Positions 51,706-60,026 of a stretch of DNA of 64,000 bases are shown here, piece after piece; within the stretch, counting starts at the first letter, position 1; every line of letters begins with the position of its first letter. The stretch lies in the NCBI GenBank assembly GCA_040757595.1, contig JBFLWP010000019.1:1-64000 (forward strand), written 5' to 3'. The notes beneath the pieces were generated by a model. It was not told the origin of the DNA and made no database searches. It saw nothing but the letters and a program-made list of their open reading frames with translations. A program made the translations under genes and the position numbers. The stretch is from Nitrospirota bacterium (GTDB taxonomy: Bacteria > Nitrospirota > Nitrospiria > Nitrospirales > Nitrospiraceae).

Positions 51706-52711
51706 GACGCTCCTGATCGCCCTGGGCGGCAACGCGCTCGTGCAGGGCGGCCAGCGTGACACGATCGCCGACCAAGTCGAGACCCTGCGCGAGGCCCTGG
51801 CCGGGGTCGTGGAGCTGATCCGGCGCGGGTACAAGGTCGTCTTCACCCACGGCAACGGCCCGCAGGTCGGGCACATCCTGCTGCGGGCGGAGGCGGCGCG
51901 CGGCCGGGCCTACGACCTGCCCTTGGACGTCTGCGTGGCCCAGTCCCAGGGGGAGATCGGCTACCTGATCCAGCAGACCCTCCAGAACCTGCTCCTCCGG
52001 AACGGGCTCGGTCACCGCCCAGTCGCGACGGTGATCACCAGGGCCGTCGTGGACGAAGCGGACCCCCGGATGGGCCACCCGACCAAGCCCATCGGCCCCT
52101 TCTACACGAAGGACCAGGCGGACCGGCTGCGGGAGTCGGGCTGGACGATGATCGAGGACGCGCACCGGGGGTACCGGCGGGTGGTCCCTTCGCCCATGCC
52201 GGTGCGGATCGTCGAGGCCGACGTCATCGGGCGGCTGTGCGACCAGGGGACCGTCGTGATCGCCTGCGGCGGCGGCGGGGTGCCGGTCCGGGTCGCGGAA
52301 GACGGAACCCTGGCCGGAATCGAAGCCGTGGTGGACAAGGACCTGGCCTCGTCGGTCCTGGCCGAGGCCATCGGGATCGAGACGATCCTCAACCTCACGG
52401 CGGTGGAGCACGTCAAGCTCAACTTTGGCGGGCCCGACGAGCGCGACCTCCCCACCTTGACGGTTGCAGAGGCCAGAACCTACCTGGCCCAGGGCCACTT
52501 CGCCCCGGGCAGCATGGGCTCCAAGATCGAGGCAGCGCTCCGGTTCCTCGATCACGGGGGCCGGCGCTTCATCGTCACCAGGCCGGAGAAGGCGGTGGAC
52601 GCCCTGGAGGGGCGGACCGGCACGTCCCTGGCCGCAGACGGCCCCGCCCGTCGGCGAATCCTTTCCCCCGACCGTGCCTCTAAAATGACCAGGAAGACCA
52701 GAAGGAGGTGA
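51698..52711 (+). CDS. arcC: Carbamate kinase
   Basis: 337 residues. LIALGGNALVQGGQRD, VFTHGNGPQVGHILLRAEAA, VIACGGGGVPVRV, AVVDKDLASSVLAEAIG and PGSMGSKIEAALRFLDHGG match carbamate kinase. Family members make ATP from carbamoyl phosphate. Translationally coupled to cDPGS, suggesting a shared phosphate or energy role. A basic tail of about 25 residues (RRRILSPDRASKMTRKTRRR) is extra. Confidence 0.9.
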   Translation: MSETLLIALGGNALVQGGQRDTIADQVETLREALAGVVELIRRGYKVVFTHGNGPQVGHILLRAEAARGRAYDLPLDVCVAQSQGEIGYLIQQTLQNLLLRNGLGHRPVATVITRAVVDEADPRMGHPTKPIGPFYTKDQADRLRESGWTMIEDAHRGYRRVVPSPMPVRIVEADVIGRLCDQGTVVIACGGGGVPVRVAEDGTLAGIEAVVDKDLASSVLAEAIGIETILNLTAVEHVKLNFGGPDERDLPTLTVAEARTYLAQGHFAPGSMGSKIEAALRFLDHGGRRFIVTRPEKAVDALEGRTGTSLAADGPARRRILSPDRASKMTRKTRRR

Positions 52712-52718
52712 CGGGGAT

Positions 52719-52880
52719 ATGAACAATCTGAGCTCGATCGTAGACGGGGCCATCGCCCTGTTCGGTTTGTTCGCCGGACTGGTGACGTTCGTCTGGGCGA
52801 TCAAGGCCGGGGAGGAGGCCGGGACCGCGGGCGCGCCGGCTTTCAGCGAGAACCGGCCGGTTGCCAAGAAAGCTGCCTAA
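52719..52880 (+). CDS. 53-aa single-pass membrane protein
   Basis: ATG at 52719 with AAGGAGGTGACGG upstream, 7 bp after the carbamate kinase stop. IVDGAIALFGLFAGLVTFVW is a membrane helix, followed by AIKAGEEAGTAGAPAF and a Lys-rich end. The one-helix layout recalls small oxidase-assembly proteins such as CcoS, but similarity is too weak to name it. Likely co-transcribed with the two genes before it. Confidence 0.65.
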   Translation: MNNLSSIVDGAIALFGLFAGLVTFVWAIKAGEEAGTAGAPAFSENRPVAKKAA

Positions 52881-52967
52881 ATCATCGAGGGCCGGGGCGC
52901 GGATCTGACCATCTCGTCAGCGCTACGCCCCTGCCCTGTTCTCGTTTTGCACACAGGAGGAGATTCG

Positions 52968-53189
52968 ATGTTCAATGTCGTGTTGAACGACCAGATGATC
53001 AACCTGGATCCCTGTCACCGCTGTAGCGGCCTGATGGTGTCCGAGTTGGTCGGTGAGACGAACTGCGTGGAACGGCGGTGTGTGATCTGCGGGGAGCGGG
53101 TGGACCCGGTGATCCTGGCCCACCGGCGCCAGAGAGCGGCTCGCGCCGAGGCCGAAAAGCTGTTCTCCGCCGCCGCGTCGCTGAACTGA
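52968..53189 (+). CDS. Small zinc-ribbon protein
   Basis: 73 residues from ATG 52968 with GGAGGAG upstream. Two Cys pairs, DPCHRCSGLMVSE and RRCVICGERVDPVI, form a zinc ribbon; a helix (RRQRAARAEAEKLFSAAAS) follows. It shares the layout, though not close sequence, of 41531-41776. Function unknown. Confidence 0.65.
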   Translation: MFNVVLNDQMINLDPCHRCSGLMVSELVGETNCVERRCVICGERVDPVILAHRRQRAARAEAEKLFSAAASLN

Positions 53190-53292
53190 CAGAGAGAGAC
53201 CTCCCTCCGCGAACGACGCGCTCCCGTTTTTTTGCTGCCTCTTCGGGACAAGCCCCGGTCCCATGCACCCGTCTGTCCACTCCGGTTCGTCC

Positions 53293-53321
53293 TTGTCGTC
53301 CGATGTTCCCCCGTCCATAAT
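53293..53321 (+). promoter_or_regulatory. Sigma-70-like promoter
   Basis: TTGTCG and CATAAT with a 17-bp spacer, start predicted near 53329, 13 bp before the ATG of the small basic protein. Confidence 0.5.
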
Positions 53322-53341
53322 AGGTCCGGGGGGACGACGCG

Positions 53342-53482
53342 ATGAAGAAGGCGCCTTTCAAGAACATGCCGAAGCGGCAGGCGAAGAAATTCGCCCGGCT
53401 GAGACGCGCCGCCACCAGACAGCGTGTCGAGCGGATGCTCGCGCGCGAGCTGCTCAGGCGATCAAGGCCACGGAGCTCTTGA
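53342..53482 (+). CDS. 46-aa basic protein
   Basis: The frame encodes MKKAPFKNMPKRQAKKFARL and a further Arg-rich helix (RQRVERMLARELLRR). It is preceded by a good promoter and a G-rich stretch and ends 3 bp before polX. It may be a nucleic-acid-binding peptide or a leader for polX. Support is moderate: no homolog check possible. Confidence 0.5.
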   Translation: MKKAPFKNMPKRQAKKFARLRRAATRQRVERMLARELLRRSRPRSS

Positions 53483-53485
53483 TCC

Positions 53486-55210
53486 ATGCCGGTGCATAAC
53501 GCCGACGTCGCCGCGAAGCTGGACGAGGTCGCCGACCTGCTGGAGATCGAGGGGGCGAACCGCTTCCGCGTGCGCGCCTACCGCAATGCGGCCCGGACCC
53601 TCCGCGACTTGAGCCGGGAAGTGGCGGAGATGCTGAAGGAAGGCGCCGACCTGACCGAGCTGCCCGGGATCGGCGAGGACCTGGCCGGCAAGATCCGGGA
53701 AATCGTCGAGACGGGCACCACTCCCGTCCTCGAAGAGCACCGGCAGGCCCTGCCGCCCACGCTCGCCGAGCTGCTCAAGATTCCCGGCCTGGGTCCCAAG
53801 CGGGTCCAGGCCCTCCATCGGCACCTGGGCATCCAGACCCTCGACGCGCTCCGGCTGGCCGCCAAGGAGGGCCGCATCCGGTCGTTGCCGGGCTTCGGGG
53901 AGAAGACCGAGCGGCAGATCCTGGAGCGGCTGGCCGCCAGGGCCGGCACCGAGGCGCGGCTCAAGCTGGCTATTGCGACCCAGTATGCCGAGGCCCTCGT
54001 GGCCTACCTCAAGGCCGCGCCGGGCGTCAAACAGGTCACGGTCGCGGGCAGCTATCGGCGCGCCAGAGAGACGATCGGCGACCTGGACATTCTGGCGACG
54101 GCCAGCCGAGGGAGTCCGGTCATGGACCGGTTCGTCGCCTACGGCGAGGTCGAGGAGGTACTGGCCCACGGCGGCACCCGCGCCACGGTGCGACTGGCCT
54201 GCAAGCTCCAGGTGGACCTGCGGGTCGTGGCCGAGGAGAGCTACGGCGCGGCACTGCAGTATTTCACCGGCAGCAAGGCCCACAACATCGTCCTCCGGCA
54301 GCTCGCGCAGCAGCGCGGCCTCAAGATCAACGAGTATGGGGTCTTTCGAAACGACCGGCGCCTGGCCGGCGAAACCGAGGAATCCGTCTATGCCGCCGTC
54401 GGCCTGCCCTGGGTACCGCCGGAGCTTCGGGAGAACCGGGGCGAGTTCGAGGCAGCCAGGGAGGGGCGGCTCCCCAAGCTGGTCGAGTTGCGCGACCTGA
54501 AGGGCGACCTCCACGCCCACACGAAGGCGACGGACGGCCGGAGCAGCCTCAAGGAGATGGCGCTCGCCGCCCGAACCCGCGGCTTCGAGTACCTGGCCAT
54601 CACCGACCATTCCCAGCGCCTGGCCATGACCCACGGGCTCGACCAGAAGCACCTGCTGGCGCAGCTCGACGAGATCGACCGGCTCAACGGGGAGCTCAAG
54701 GGTCTCACGTTGCTCAAGGGCATCGAGGTGGACATCCTGGAGGACGGCCGCCTCGACCTCCCCGACGAGGTCCTGGGCCGGCTGGATCTGGTCATCGGCG
54801 CCGTGCACAGCCATTTCTCGCTTCCTCAAGAAAAGCAGACCGAGCGGATCCTGCGCGCCATGGACCGGCCGCACTTCACGATCCTCGCCCACCCCAGCGG
54901 CCGTCTGATCCAGGAGCGGGAGCCCTACGACGTGGACCTGCCGCGGATCATCAGGCAGGCGCGGGAGCGGGAATGCTTCCTGGAAGTCAACGCCCATCCG
55001 GAGCGACTGGACCTGACCGACATCGCCTGCCAGATGGCCAAGGAGGAGGGGGTGCTCCTCAGCATCAACTCGGACGCGCACAGCGTGCTGGACTTCGACA
55101 ACCTGCGCTTCGGCGTCGGGCAGGCGCGACGGGGCTGGCTGGAGAAGGCCGACGTGGTGAACACGCGTCCCTTAAGCCAGTTGCGCCCGCTGCTCCGGAA
55201 GACAATGTGA
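53486..55210 (+). CDS. polX: Family X DNA polymerase with PHP domain (PolX)
   Basis: 574 residues. Helix-hairpin-helix elements (LPGIGEDLAGKIREIVETG, IPGLGPKRVQALHRHLG), nucleotidyltransferase site VAGSYRRARETIGDLDILAT with three carboxylates, then a PHP domain from about residue 340 (LKGDLHAHTKATDGRSSLKE, ITDHSQRLAM, LEVNAHPERLDL, NSDAHSV). This is the bacterial PolX layout for gap filling and 3'-5' exonuclease in base excision repair. Confidence 0.92.
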   Translation: MPVHNADVAAKLDEVADLLEIEGANRFRVRAYRNAARTLRDLSREVAEMLKEGADLTELPGIGEDLAGKIREIVETGTTPVLEEHRQALPPTLAELLKIPGLGPKRVQALHRHLGIQTLDALRLAAKEGRIRSLPGFGEKTERQILERLAARAGTEARLKLAIATQYAEALVAYLKAAPGVKQVTVAGSYRRARETIGDLDILATASRGSPVMDRFVAYGEVEEVLAHGGTRATVRLACKLQVDLRVVAEESYGAALQYFTGSKAHNIVLRQLAQQRGLKINEYGVFRNDRRLAGETEESVYAAVGLPWVPPELRENRGEFEAAREGRLPKLVELRDLKGDLHAHTKATDGRSSLKEMALAARTRGFEYLAITDHSQRLAMTHGLDQKHLLAQLDEIDRLNGELKGLTLLKGIEVDILEDGRLDLPDEVLGRLDLVIGAVHSHFSLPQEKQTERILRAMDRPHFTILAHPSGRLIQEREPYDVDLPRIIRQARERECFLEVNAHPERLDLTDIACQMAKEEGVLLSINSDAHSVLDFDNLRFGVGQARRGWLEKADVVNTRPLSQLRPLLRKTM

Positions 55211-55218
55211 TGGGTGAT

Positions 55219-55298
55219 CGGTGATGGGTGAGCGCATGCCAGGCTTTGCGCGTTGCCCCGTCTACAACCCATCACTTATAACCCTTCACCCATCACCG
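55219..55298. repeat. 13-bp inverted repeat between polX and rtcA
   Basis: CGGTGATGGGTGA at 55219-55231 and TCACCCATCACCG at 55286-55298, perfect over 13 bp, with extra half-copies inside. It may serve as a terminator or be a degenerate intergenic repeat; no T-tract. Confidence 0.65.
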
Positions 55299-55303
55299 CC
55301 TGT

Positions 55304-56356
55304 ATGATCGAGATCGACGGCTCGCGACATTCGGGCAGCGGCACGATCGTCCGGCAGGCGGTCCTGTTCGCCGCGCTCACCGGCCAAGCGGTCCACATCG
55401 CCAACGCTCGCCTCCGGAGGCCCAAGCCGGGCCTCCGCCCCCAGCACATCCGGGTGGTCGAGGCCATCGGCTCGCTCGTCAACGCGCGGATCGAAGGCCT
55501 CGCCCTTGGCTCCACGGAACTGGTCTTCCGGCCCGGCAAGCTGAAGGTAGAACGGGAGTATCTCTGGGACATCGGCACAGCCGGCTCCACGACCATGTTG
55601 GCGCTGGCCGTCATGCCGGTGCTGGCCTTCTCCCGGACCTCCGTAAGGGTCGAGCTGCGGGGCGGGCTGTTCCAGGACTTCGCCCCCTCCGTCTTTCACC
55701 TGCAACAAGTGATGCTGCCCCTCCTCGGACGGATGGGGCTGCAGGCCGACGTGACCATGGACCGGCCCGGGTACGTGCCGCGGGGGGACGGCATCCTGCG
55801 CCTCGCCTTGACGCCGATGCGGCACCCGCTCCGCGCCCTGACCCTCGACGAGGCCGGTCCCGTCGAGCGGCTCTGGGGCGTTGCGCTGGCCTCGCATCTC
55901 GACGAGCGGCGCGTGAGCGAGCGGATGGCCGAAGCGGCCAGGCGGGACCTCGATGGCGCCGGCTACCGGGCCGCCATCGAAGTCCGGCACGACAAGGAGT
56001 CGCTCCAGCCGGGCGCGGCGCTCGCCCTCTTCGCCGACCTCGGTGGCGGAGTCCGCCTGGGAGCGGACCGGGCCGGCGCCCTGAGACGCTCGGCCGAATC
56101 CATCGGGAAGCACGTGGTCGCGCAACTCCTCGAAGACCTCCGGACCGGCGCGACGCTCGACCGCTTCGCCGCCGACCAGATCGTTCCCTTCGCCGCCTTG
56201 GCGGAAGGAGAGAGCCGGTTCCGCATCCCCACGGTGACGGATCACGTGCTCACGAACGCCTGGCTGGCCGAGGAGTTCCTGGGAGCCGAGGTGCGGATCG
56301 AGGACCGGCTCCTCTCAGTCGTCGGGGCGGGCTTTCGACCGGTTGGAAGCCCGTGA
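55304..56356 (+). CDS. rtcA: RNA 3'-terminal phosphate cyclase
   Basis: 350 residues. IEIDGSRHSGSGTIVRQAVLFAALTG, RPKPGLRPQHIRVVEAIG, DIGTAGSTTMLAL and RGDGILRLAL fit RtcA; the catalytic His lies late (TVTDHVLTNAW). It converts RNA 3'-phosphate to 2',3'-cyclic phosphate. RtcB and the RtcR regulator are not in the window. It converges with the lipoprotein gene, the 3' ends overlapping by 42 bp. Confidence 0.9.
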   Translation: MIEIDGSRHSGSGTIVRQAVLFAALTGQAVHIANARLRRPKPGLRPQHIRVVEAIGSLVNARIEGLALGSTELVFRPGKLKVEREYLWDIGTAGSTTMLALAVMPVLAFSRTSVRVELRGGLFQDFAPSVFHLQQVMLPLLGRMGLQADVTMDRPGYVPRGDGILRLALTPMRHPLRALTLDEAGPVERLWGVALASHLDERRVSERMAEAARRDLDGAGYRAAIEVRHDKESLQPGAALALFADLGGGVRLGADRAGALRRSAESIGKHVVAQLLEDLRTGATLDRFAADQIVPFAALAEGESRFRIPTVTDHVLTNAWLAEEFLGAEVRIEDRLLSVVGAGFRPVGSP

Positions 56357-57055
56357 CGCGGCGGGCGCCGCCTCCGGCGCTGGCGATCCGTCGGCTTCTT
56401 CCGCCAGCCGGACCGCGCGGCGGAGCTGGGCGGCGAAGCTGGAGCGGCTGAAGGCCCAGGCGGGCGAGACGGGCAAGCCCGCTTCGCGCAGGGCGTTGGC
56501 CACATACTGGTGGCACTGGTGCGCGAGCAGGTTATAGGAGCGTGCCGCCGGGTAGAAGCGGCTCTCGCCGGTGACCAGGACGGGCTCGGACGAAGCGAGG
56601 GTCGTCTGAAGGTGGCGGCGCAGGCGGCCGTACCCCTCCTCGCTCAACTGAAAGGTGAACCGGTCCGAGGGCGGCTCCGGCGTGCGGTCGGCCCAGACCC
56701 GCCCGTGCTCCCCGACCTCGACCACGCCGGGCGGAAACCGGAACAGGACCCGGAGCACGCCGCCGGGCCCCTGACGGCCTTCCAGGTACCAGCCCTGCTC
56801 GGCATAGCCCCACTCCTCAAAACGCTGAATGCTGAACGCGGAAGTTTGAATGTCGGAAGCGGCCGGTTGACCACTCAGAGGAAAGGCGATCATCGCGTGC
56901 CAGGTGTCCAGCGACACGATGACCGTGCGGCTCGGCGCTCCTGGCTGCGGCGGCCAGAGCTCGCGAACCGGCCCGGCGCAGCCGCAGGTGAAGAGGAGCA
57001 AGCCGACGGCGGCCCAATCTCCCCATGCTCGGCAAGACGCGCGGAGCCTGTCCAT
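56315..57055 (-). CDS. DUF2459-like lipoprotein
   Basis: 246 residues from the ATG at 57055. Lipobox-like LLLFTCGCAG, then VSLDTWHAMIAFPLS, GYAEQGWYLEGRQG, SEPVLVTGESRFYPAARSYN and LLAHQCHQYVANALREAGLP, as in the DUF2459/TIGR02117 family. The segment SDIQTSAFSIQRFEE is encoded by DNA matching the intergenic AACGCTGAATGCTGAACGCGG-type repeat, so a repeat was absorbed in frame. Role unknown. Confidence 0.72.
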   Translation of the reverse strand: MDRLRASCRAWGDWAAVGLLLFTCGCAGPVRELWPPQPGAPSRTVIVSLDTWHAMIAFPLSGQPAASDIQTSAFSIQRFEEWGYAEQGWYLEGRQGPGGVLRVLFRFPPGVVEVGEHGRVWADRTPEPPSDRFTFQLSEEGYGRLRRHLQTTLASSEPVLVTGESRFYPAARSYNLLAHQCHQYVANALREAGLPVSPAWAFSRSSFAAQLRRAVRLAEEADGSPAPEAAPAASRASNRSKARPDD

Positions 57056-57197
57056 CCTGTCCCCGGTTCCGAGAGCGCTCTTCACGGCCCTCCCCGATTC
57101 TCACGCAAGCGGATGCCAATGGCAACCATCCGAGCCGGCCGGGCCCAAGCTCCGTGAGCTTGACGACCTTATGTATTGGTGCTATGGGTGGCGCGCC

Positions 57198-58844
57198 ATG
57201 AGGATGATGCTGTGTCACCTGACCGGCAGCCTGCGCGGTCGGACCCAGTATCTGGACACCGACTCGATCAGCTTCGGGATCGGGGAAGGGTGCGGCGTCG
57301 TCTTCGACAGCGACCAGGATTCGGCCGTCTGCCCCGTGCACGCGGAGCTGACGGTCGAGGATCACGGCCCGATCATCAGGGATCGGAGCGGGCGGGACGC
57401 TCTGTTCATCAACGGCCAGCGCCGGACGGAAGCCGATCTGAAGGACGGGGATCTCATCCAGTTCGGCGAGGACGGCCCGCTGGTCCGTTTCCGCATCCAC
57501 CCTGACGCAGCACCCGAAACCAAGCCCTGGCGCCAGATCGTCACCGATTGCCGCGACATCGTCGTCCGGACCCCCCATCCCCGCTACCTGTCGCCGCTGT
57601 ACCTGGCCCGCCACCTGCTGACCGACGTGGCCCGGTACGGCTCGCCGGCGGTCAAGCTGGCGGCGGTCACCGCGATCCTGGCCCCGGTTCTGCTCATCGC
57701 CGCGCTGACGCTGGCCCTCTATCGGCAGTACCAGGCCACGAGCGCATCCGAGCGGCAGAGGGCCGAGCTCATCCGTCAGCTTGAGACCGGGCGCCTGACC
57801 CTGATGGAGCTGGAGCGGCGCATCGAGCAGGAGCGTCTGAGCGCCGACGAGCTGCGCCGGCAGCAGGACGAGTTGGTCCAGCGACTGACCGCGGCGCTGA
57901 CGCAACAGGAAGCGGCCCGCCGCTCCCAGCAGGAGCTGCAAGCGATCCGCCGTCAGCTCGCCGAGCTGCAAGGGGCCCAGCGGTTCGCCGAGGAGCTCGC
58001 CAGCCGCTTCCAGAGCGGAGTCGGGCTGCTCCAGGGCGGATACGGATTCAAGGAGAAGGGCACCGGCCGCCCGCTGCGGTACCAGGGCTTCGATCGGCTC
58101 GGGAACCCCTACGTGGACAAGGACGGGAACACCCTGGTGACCGTGGAAGGCACGACGCCCCCGGTGGTGATTTTCTATGCCGGCACCGGATTTCTCGTGG
58201 ACCGGCAGGGCACGATCGTGACCAACCGCCACCTGGTGCGGATGTGGGAAGTCTACGAGCCGGCCAAAGAGGCCATCCGGGCCGGCTTCGAGCCGCACCT
58301 GTATTTGTTGCGCATCTTCTTCCCCGGCACGCCGGCTCCCTACGATCTCCGGCTGGTCGCGGCCTCCGAGCAGGTGGACCTCGCGGTGCTGCGGACCGAC
58401 CGGGCGCCGACCGGCTCGGCGCCGCTTCCCCTGGCTCACCATGGCGACACACCCCACGTCGGGGAGCCGGTCGTGGTGCTGAGCTACCCCGGGAGCTTCG
58501 ACAGTCTCCTGGGCCGTCTGGCGGGACCGGTCAGCGAAGAGATTCTCCGCGAAGCCGGCGCCGACCCGGCCAAACTGGCCGAGCGGCTCGCGGGCCGAAA
58601 GTTGATCCGTCCTCTGGCCACGCAAGGGCACGTGGCCGACTCCTCGTCCGAAGCCATCACGTTCGAGGCCGCGTCGGCCAGCGGGAGCAGCGGCGGTCCC
58701 GTGCTCGACCGGGCCGGCCGGGTGGTCGCGATCAACCGGGCCGTCCTGCACAAGGTCGGGCAATTGAACGTGGGGTTGCCGGTCCGCTTCGTCCACGACC
58801 TGCTGGGCGGAACGGACGCCGCCGGCCCGCGGGCCGGGTCCTGA
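57198..58844 (+). CDS. FHA domain, membrane helix, coiled coil and trypsin-like protease
   Basis: About 548 residues from ATG 57198. FHA domain (VCPVHAELTVEDHGPIIRD, GRDALFINGQ) in the first 120 residues, membrane helix (AVTAILAPVLLIAALTLALY), long coiled coil (ERQRAELIRQLETGR to QAIRRQLAELQ), then an S1C protease with TNRHLV (His), VDLAVL (Asp) and SASGSSGGPV (Ser). The FHA is cytoplasmic and the protease periplasmic, so phospho-dependent control of a periplasmic protease is plausible. The longer frame upstream is antisense to the lipoprotein. Confidence 0.8.
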   Translation: MRMMLCHLTGSLRGRTQYLDTDSISFGIGEGCGVVFDSDQDSAVCPVHAELTVEDHGPIIRDRSGRDALFINGQRRTEADLKDGDLIQFGEDGPLVRFRIHPDAAPETKPWRQIVTDCRDIVVRTPHPRYLSPLYLARHLLTDVARYGSPAVKLAAVTAILAPVLLIAALTLALYRQYQATSASERQRAELIRQLETGRLTLMELERRIEQERLSADELRRQQDELVQRLTAALTQQEAARRSQQELQAIRRQLAELQGAQRFAEELASRFQSGVGLLQGGYGFKEKGTGRPLRYQGFDRLGNPYVDKDGNTLVTVEGTTPPVVIFYAGTGFLVDRQGTIVTNRHLVRMWEVYEPAKEAIRAGFEPHLYLLRIFFPGTPAPYDLRLVAASEQVDLAVLRTDRAPTGSAPLPLAHHGDTPHVGEPVVVLSYPGSFDSLLGRLAGPVSEEILREAGADPAKLAERLAGRKLIRPLATQGHVADSSSEAITFEAASASGSSGGPVLDRAGRVVAINRAVLHKVGQLNVGLPVRFVHDLLGGTDAAGPRAGS

Positions 58845-58850
58845 AGACGC

Positions 58851-59732
58851 ATGGAGAGTCCCTTGCGCATCCTGCTCGCGGTGGACGCCTCGCCCGACTC
58901 CAGGCAGGCGGCGCAGGTGATCGCGCATCTGGCCGCGCCGCCGGAGCTCCACGTGCTGAACGTCGTGGATCTGGCCGCCCTGAAGCACGCCTATCCGTCG
59001 TTGGAGGCGGGAGCCGGCTTGCTCGAGACCTACCGCAAGGAAGTCTCGGAAGCGGCCGAGCGGATCCTCCACGAGATGAAAGCGGAGTTGACGCCCCATG
59101 CCGCCCGCATCCGGCTGATCGCCGACACGGGCGACGCAGCGGAGAGCATCATCCAGACCGCGGAAGAGACCGGCGCGGACCTGGTGGTCCTGGGGCAGCG
59201 CGGCTTGACGGCCAACCCCGCGTTTCTGCTCGGCGGGGTTTCCCAGAAGGTCGCCACCTACGCGCCCTGCTCCGTGCTGGTGGTCAAGACCCCGGTTCCC
59301 TCGCTGGATCGTCTCCTCCTGGCCGTGGATGGATCGGACGCATCGAAAAAAACGGCTCGCTTCCTGGCCGGCCATCCGTTCAGGGGCCGTCCACACCTGA
59401 CCGTCGTCACGGCCTGGCCCGTGCAGCGCCCAAACTCCTTCGGCCGGGTCACCGGCGGGCGCGACCTGTCGGACGCAGCGCGGGCGGCCAGAACGGAGGG
59501 GGAAGCCCTGCTCAAGGACGTCGCCGCGAGATTGCAGCAGGCTTATGAAGTCGAGACTGAGTGGCTCCAGGGGGACCCGGCCTTCGCGATCCTGGAAGCG
59601 GCGGCGCGCAGCCAGGCCCAGGTGATCGTGCTCGGTGCGCGCGGCCTCACCGGGATCAAACGCTTTCTGCTCGGAAGCGTCTCCCAGAAGGTCCTCGTCC
59701 ATGCCCCCTGCTCCGTCCTCATCGTCCGGTGA
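58851..59732 (+). CDS. Tandem universal stress protein
   Basis: 293 residues, two UspA domains. Domain 1: ILLAVDASPDSRQAAQVI to GQRGLTANPAFLLGGVSQKV; domain 2: LLLAVDGSDASKKTARFL to GARGLTGIKRFLLGSVSQKV. Both have the G-x2-G-x9-G(S/T) ATP-binding motif, clearer in domain 2. It lies 6 bp after the FHA-protease gene, so the two are likely co-transcribed. Confidence 0.9.
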   Translation: MESPLRILLAVDASPDSRQAAQVIAHLAAPPELHVLNVVDLAALKHAYPSLEAGAGLLETYRKEVSEAAERILHEMKAELTPHAARIRLIADTGDAAESIIQTAEETGADLVVLGQRGLTANPAFLLGGVSQKVATYAPCSVLVVKTPVPSLDRLLLAVDGSDASKKTARFLAGHPFRGRPHLTVVTAWPVQRPNSFGRVTGGRDLSDAARAARTEGEALLKDVAARLQQAYEVETEWLQGDPAFAILEAAARSQAQVIVLGARGLTGIKRFLLGSVSQKVLVHAPCSVLIVR

Positions 59733-59750
59733 GCGGGCCGCCGGCCGGAG

Positions 59751-59779
59751 TTGACCCTATCCCTAACCGTGATTAGCTA
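59751..59779 (+). promoter_or_regulatory. Promoter upstream of RNA copy B
   Basis: TTGACC and TAGCTA with a 17-bp spacer; predicted start near 59786, leaving about 29 nt before the closing stem of the RNA. It supports independent transcription of the RNA. Confidence 0.55.
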
Positions 59780-59814
59780 AACTTCAGAAAGAGGTGTGTC
59801 GTCTCGAACGGGGG

Positions 59815-60026
59815 TCCGCCCTTATGCAGGGAGCTGCAAAAGGGCATCGCGTTTACGCCCGTTGCGGGATCGTCAACCGAGGGTACGCGCCTCCAGCTCG
59901 GTGCCAGTAGGCACGGCCGTAGATGCGAGCCCGATGACAGGAGGCGCGGGGCAGCCTGGAAGGGCGTGAGGGTTGCTCAGCACGATCCCGGCTAGTTGGT
60001 AAGCCCGGTGTCCACATAAGGGCGGA
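59815..60026 (+). ncRNA. Structured RNA, copy B (HEARO/omegaRNA-like candidate)
   Basis: About 212 nt closed by a perfect 12-bp stem (TCCGCCCTTATG with CATAAGGGCGGA, 60015-60026). GTGCC-AGTA-GGCAC hairpin at 59901-59914, CCGAG/CTCGG stem around it, and a GCAGCC/GGTTGC stem further on, with blocks shared with copy A. A promoter sits directly upstream. It occupies part of the 866-bp gap 59733-60598, whose remainder (60027-60598) shows only a small CCCGG/CCGGG hairpin near 60260. HEARO-like identity is from memory of block order and is unverified. Confidence 0.72.

Noticed and set aside
56817-59702. Very long - strand open frame (about 960 codons)
   Set aside because: Antisense to the FHA-protease and UspA genes, which carry recognisable domains.
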